Source of the DNA: JBIIUJ01 sp044340025
GTDB lineage: Bacteria > Pseudomonadota > Alphaproteobacteria > Caulobacterales > Aquidulcibacteraceae
NCBI GenBank assembly: GCA_044340025.1
Contig: JBIIUJ010000041.1
Location: forward strand, 1-17,159
Direction: 5' to 3'
Length of the DNA stretch: 17,159 nucleotides
Shown here: positions 15,145-17,159 of the stretch, one piece after another
Numbering within the stretch: position 1 is the stretch's first letter
Layout of the letters: every line of letters begins with the position of its first letter
Translations under genes and position numbers: made by a program
Notes under the pieces: generated by a model
What the model was told of the DNA's origin: nothing
The model's database searches: none
The model's input: the letters and a program-made list of their open reading frames with translations, nothing else

Positions 15145-15854
15145 GCGCGCCGGCCAGATCCTGTCTGATCGCCCTGCCGGGCGGCGGACAAACGCTGGTC
15201 AGGGTGAACGTGAACCGGCGCGCGCGCGCGATTGCGCTGAAGATCGACCCCACCTGCCGGGCCGCCGTTCTGGTCGCGCCCTCGGAGCGGCGGGTGCGCG
15301 ACGCCGTGCGCTTCGCGCAGGACCGTTCGGCCTGGATCGCCAGCCGGCTGGCCGCCTTGCCGCCGCCAGCGCCGTTTCGGCCGGACGGTTTCATCCCGTT
15401 TGGCGACAGTTTCATACGGTTGGAGCGCGCCGAGGGCCGGGTTGGGCCCGTTCTGGAGCCGGGTCGGCTGGTTGTTGCGGCGACGCCGGACCGGTTCGCC
15501 GCCGCCGTCCGGCGGGCGCTCGTCGCGCGCGCGAAGGCCGCCTTCGCCGCCCGGCTCGCGCGGCACGCCGAAGCCTTGGGCCTGCCCGCCCCGCCGCTAA
15601 GCGTGAAGGACATGCGCAGCCGCTGGGGCTCGTGCGCACGCGACGGCCGCATCGCGATGTCGTGGCGGTTGATCGCGGCCCCGGCTTTCGTGATCGATTA
15701 TGTCTGCGCGCACGAGGCCGCCCATCTGAAAGAGATGAATCACGGGCCGCGCTTCTGGGCGATCGTGCATCGGCTGGTCGGCCCGCATCAAGCCGCGCGC
15801 GCCTGGCTGAAGGCGCATGGGCCGGCGCTGCATGCGCTGGGGGCGGAAGCCTAG
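15141..15854 (+). CDS. YgjP/DUF45-type zinc metallopeptidase
   Basis: A 237-residue protein of the YgjP-like metallopeptidase domain family (DUF45, often labelled M48-like or SprT-like). The zinc site is complete: HEAAH at 191-195 (His191, Glu192, His195), with a third ligand at His201 in KEMNHGPRFW. The family's RSRWGSC motif stands about 30 residues before it, and an N-terminal beta-rich region (VRVNVNRRARAIALKI, VLVAPSERR) is also present. There is no signal peptide, so it is predicted cytosolic. The GTG start at 15141 overlaps the Mur ligase stop (GTGA), which points to translational coupling. Its stop TAG forms a CTAG shared with the stop of the converging gene. Substrates of YgjP-like enzymes are not established to my knowledge. 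Confidence 0.9.
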   Translation: MSAPARSCLIALPGGGQTLVRVNVNRRARAIALKIDPTCRAAVLVAPSERRVRDAVRFAQDRSAWIASRLAALPPPAPFRPDGFIPFGDSFIRLERAEGRVGPVLEPGRLVVAATPDRFAAAVRRALVARAKAAFAARLARHAEALGLPAPPLSVKDMRSRWGSCARDGRIAMSWRLIAAPAFVIDYVCAHEAAHLKEMNHGPRFWAIVHRLVGPHQAARAWLKAHGPALHALGAEA

Positions 15855-16210
15855 GGCGCCGGCTTGCAGCCAACGCCCGGCAAGGGATAGGCCGCGCCTG
15901 TATCCGACCGCAGGGCCATGCAGCGTCCGCCGCGCAACACGAGCGTGAACAGTGTCGGCGCCGCAAGGCTGCGGGTTTCGTTGGGGCCGAGCGGCGGCGG
16001 CAGGACCGAAACCTCCGAGCGCTGCGTCAGATCCCCCGGCCCCAACACCGCCTCTCCGCGACCGAGCGCGCGGGCGAGGCCGGCGCGCAACGCCTGCATC
16101 GTGGCCTCGTCTGCCCGGGCCAGCGTCGCCTTGCGCTCCACAGCCGGCGTGGCGCAGGCCGCCGAGGCGGCGAGCGCAGCAGCAAGCAAGCCCAGCGGGA
16201 GCAGCCTCAT
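15851..16210 (-). CDS. small secreted protein or lipoprotein of unknown function
   Basis: A 119-residue product that starts with a strong hydrophobic signal (MRLLPLGLLAAALAASAAC). Cys19 could be a lipidation site, but the residue at -3 is Ser rather than Leu, so an ordinary signal peptidase cut is also possible. The mature part has a charged helix (about 23-52), a Pro-rich turn (VLPPPLGPNE), and a C-terminal beta segment with two cysteines (GGRCMALRSD, PGVGCKPAP) that could pair. No family is recognised. Its ATG overlaps the stop of the upstream S41 peptidase gene (ATGA, 4 bases), so it is translationally coupled to it and probably works in the same compartment. The frame is open further upstream but those residues are Arg/Pro-rich and lie within the peptidase gene; the signal peptide fixes the start. 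Confidence 0.8.
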   Translation of the reverse strand: MRLLPLGLLAAALAASAACATPAVERKATLARADEATMQALRAGLARALGRGEAVLGPGDLTQRSEVSVLPPPLGPNETRSLAAPTLFTLVLRGGRCMALRSDTGAAYPLPGVGCKPAP

Positions 16211-17159
16211 GGCCGCGTCTCGCGCGCAGGCGTCATGTCGCGGTTGAGGGTCATCACCGACTCCCTTGGCGGGGTGAGGGCGAACGCCTCCTCGCCGTCG
16301 CGGACGGCCGAGACGCTCTGCGCCGTCACGCGAGCCGGCGGCGTCGGGCAAGCGCCCGTGGCCCGGAAGCCGAGCGCGGCCGACAGCATCGCCTCCTGCG
16401 GATCACCGAGATCGCGGCTCAGATCGTCGCCTACCGCACAGCCCGGCGCGCGCACGCCGAAGGCGGCGCTGGAATTTGCCGCAACGAAGCCGTCGGCATA
16501 GTCGCCGAAGCCCTGGTCGTTCACGCCCTGGAACTGGATCGTGTAATAGGTCTCCCCGCAATTATCGGTCGGGAAGAAGCCAAACGGCTTGCCGCAGGTG
16601 GTCGTGCCGATCAGCACCACTTCCACATTGATGCCGCGCAGGCCGTTGATCACCGCCTCGCTGGCGCTGCAGGTGCGATCGGTGGTGAGCACATAGACCC
16701 TGCCGAGGTTGAGGCTGGGCAGCGGGGCGCCGTTCGTCACGGTGAAGCCGGCGCCGGTGGAGCGGAAGGGGGCGGGCGTGTTGGGCTGGCCCGTCACCGG
16801 GTTGCGGTTGCCCGCCGCGTCGTTGAAGCGCAGCCGCTCGAACACGCGCCCCGACGTGCGCGCCGGACCCGCCACCATGAAGGCCGTCTGAGACGCGACA
16901 GTCAGAAGCCCGCCGCCATTGTAGCGCAGGTCGAGGATCAGATCGGTGACGCCCGCCACGCGCATCGCCTCCATCGCGTCCACGATGTCGCGCTCGCTGG
17001 CGAAGGGCGAGAAGGTGTTGAACAGGATATAGCCCACGCGGCCGGTGGGCGTCTCGATCAGGCGCGTGCGGTTGACCGGCTTTTCGGCCAGCGACGTCGA
17101 TGTGATCGTGATGGTCCGATCAGCGCTGGCGCCTGGCTCGCGGATCACGAACGTGTTGG
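16207..17159 (-). CDS. S41 family (C-terminal processing type) serine peptidase, 5' end missing
   Basis: The C-terminal part (at least 313 residues, open to the window edge at 17159) of an S41 peptidase. Numbering from the GTG at 17148, which is probably internal: GYILFNTF, then the family block LILDLRYNGGGLL (70-82), then the catalytic Ser161 in TCSASEAVINGL. Lys187 in IGTTTCGKPFG completes the expected Ser-Lys dyad, 26 residues later. The start of the visible part (RTITITSTSLAEKPV) looks like the end of a PDZ domain, so an N-terminal region with an export signal is expected outside the window. Several cysteines (TC-SASE, TTTCGK, DNCGET, PGCAVG, GACPTPP) suggest disulfides and a location outside the cytoplasm. 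The residues after about 250 are a non-catalytic extension. It is coupled to the small secreted-protein gene downstream. Confidence 0.9.
   Translation of the reverse strand, partial: NTFVIREPGASADRTITITSTSLAEKPVNRTRLIETPTGRVGYILFNTFSPFASERDIVDAMEAMRVAGVTDLILDLRYNGGGLLTVASQTAFMVAGPARTSGRVFERLRFNDAAGNRNPVTGQPNTPAPFRSTGAGFTVTNGAPLPSLNLGRVYVLTTDRTCSASEAVINGLRGINVEVVLIGTTTCGKPFGFFPTDNCGETYYTIQFQGVNDQGFGDYADGFVAANSSAAFGVRAPGCAVGDDLSRDLGDPQEAMLSAALGFRATGACPTPPARVTAQSVSAVRDGEEAFALTPPRESVMTLNRDMTPARETRP

Noticed and set aside
15074..16501. A 475-codon plus-strand open frame crossing the metallopeptidase gene and the start of the minus-strand genes
   Set aside because: It is the shifted frame of the Mur ligase end and the metallopeptidase, composed mostly of Arg, Ala and Gly with no motif. 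It crosses two well-supported genes on the opposite strand.

Overview
The window comes from a GC-rich alphaproteobacterial chromosome. Gene content, codon use and the divergent ubiG / lysC-ptsP arrangement suggest the Caulobacterales/Maricaulales/Hyphomonadaceae side of the class; this placement is an inference. No tRNA, rRNA, CRISPR array, insertion sequence or phage gene was seen. Coding density is very high, and none of the gaps between called genes reaches 300 bases.

Left part (1-8157), mostly core metabolism. It holds the 3' end of a DUF2853-type small protein, an aldehyde dehydrogenase (+), then ptsP and lysC on the minus strand (nitrogen-PTS enzyme I and aspartate kinase). Divergent from lysC is ubiG (ubiquinone methyltransferase, +), followed by an intergenic inverted repeat and hldE (ADP-heptose synthesis for LPS, +). 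Converging on hldE is a small QueD/PTPS-fold protein (-) that keeps the zinc histidines but lacks the usual catalytic residues.

Middle and right part (8283-15854), more accessory and envelope-related. An alpha/beta hydrolase (+) converges on a small secreted Pro/Trp-rich protein (-). From the divergent region in front of that gene runs a plus-strand series of five genes: a soluble winged-helix / TolB-like / TPR regulator, a secreted beta/gamma-crystallin-like protein, a polyprenyl-phosphate sugar-1-phosphate transferase, an Mpl-like Mur ligase with altered motifs, and a YgjP/DUF45 zinc metallopeptidase whose start overlaps the ligase stop. Spacings are 47, 51, 62 and -4 bases, so co-transcription is plausible. 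The set mixes surface polysaccharide initiation, a peptidoglycan-precursor-type ligase and a secreted domain protein, which makes it the best candidate here for an undescribed functional module. That reading is an inference from gene order and motifs only.

Right edge (15851-17159), minus strand. A Cys-containing S41-family serine protease, cut by the window end, is translationally coupled by an ATGA overlap to a small secreted or lipoprotein gene. The small gene ends in a CTAG shared with the stop codon of the metallopeptidase gene.
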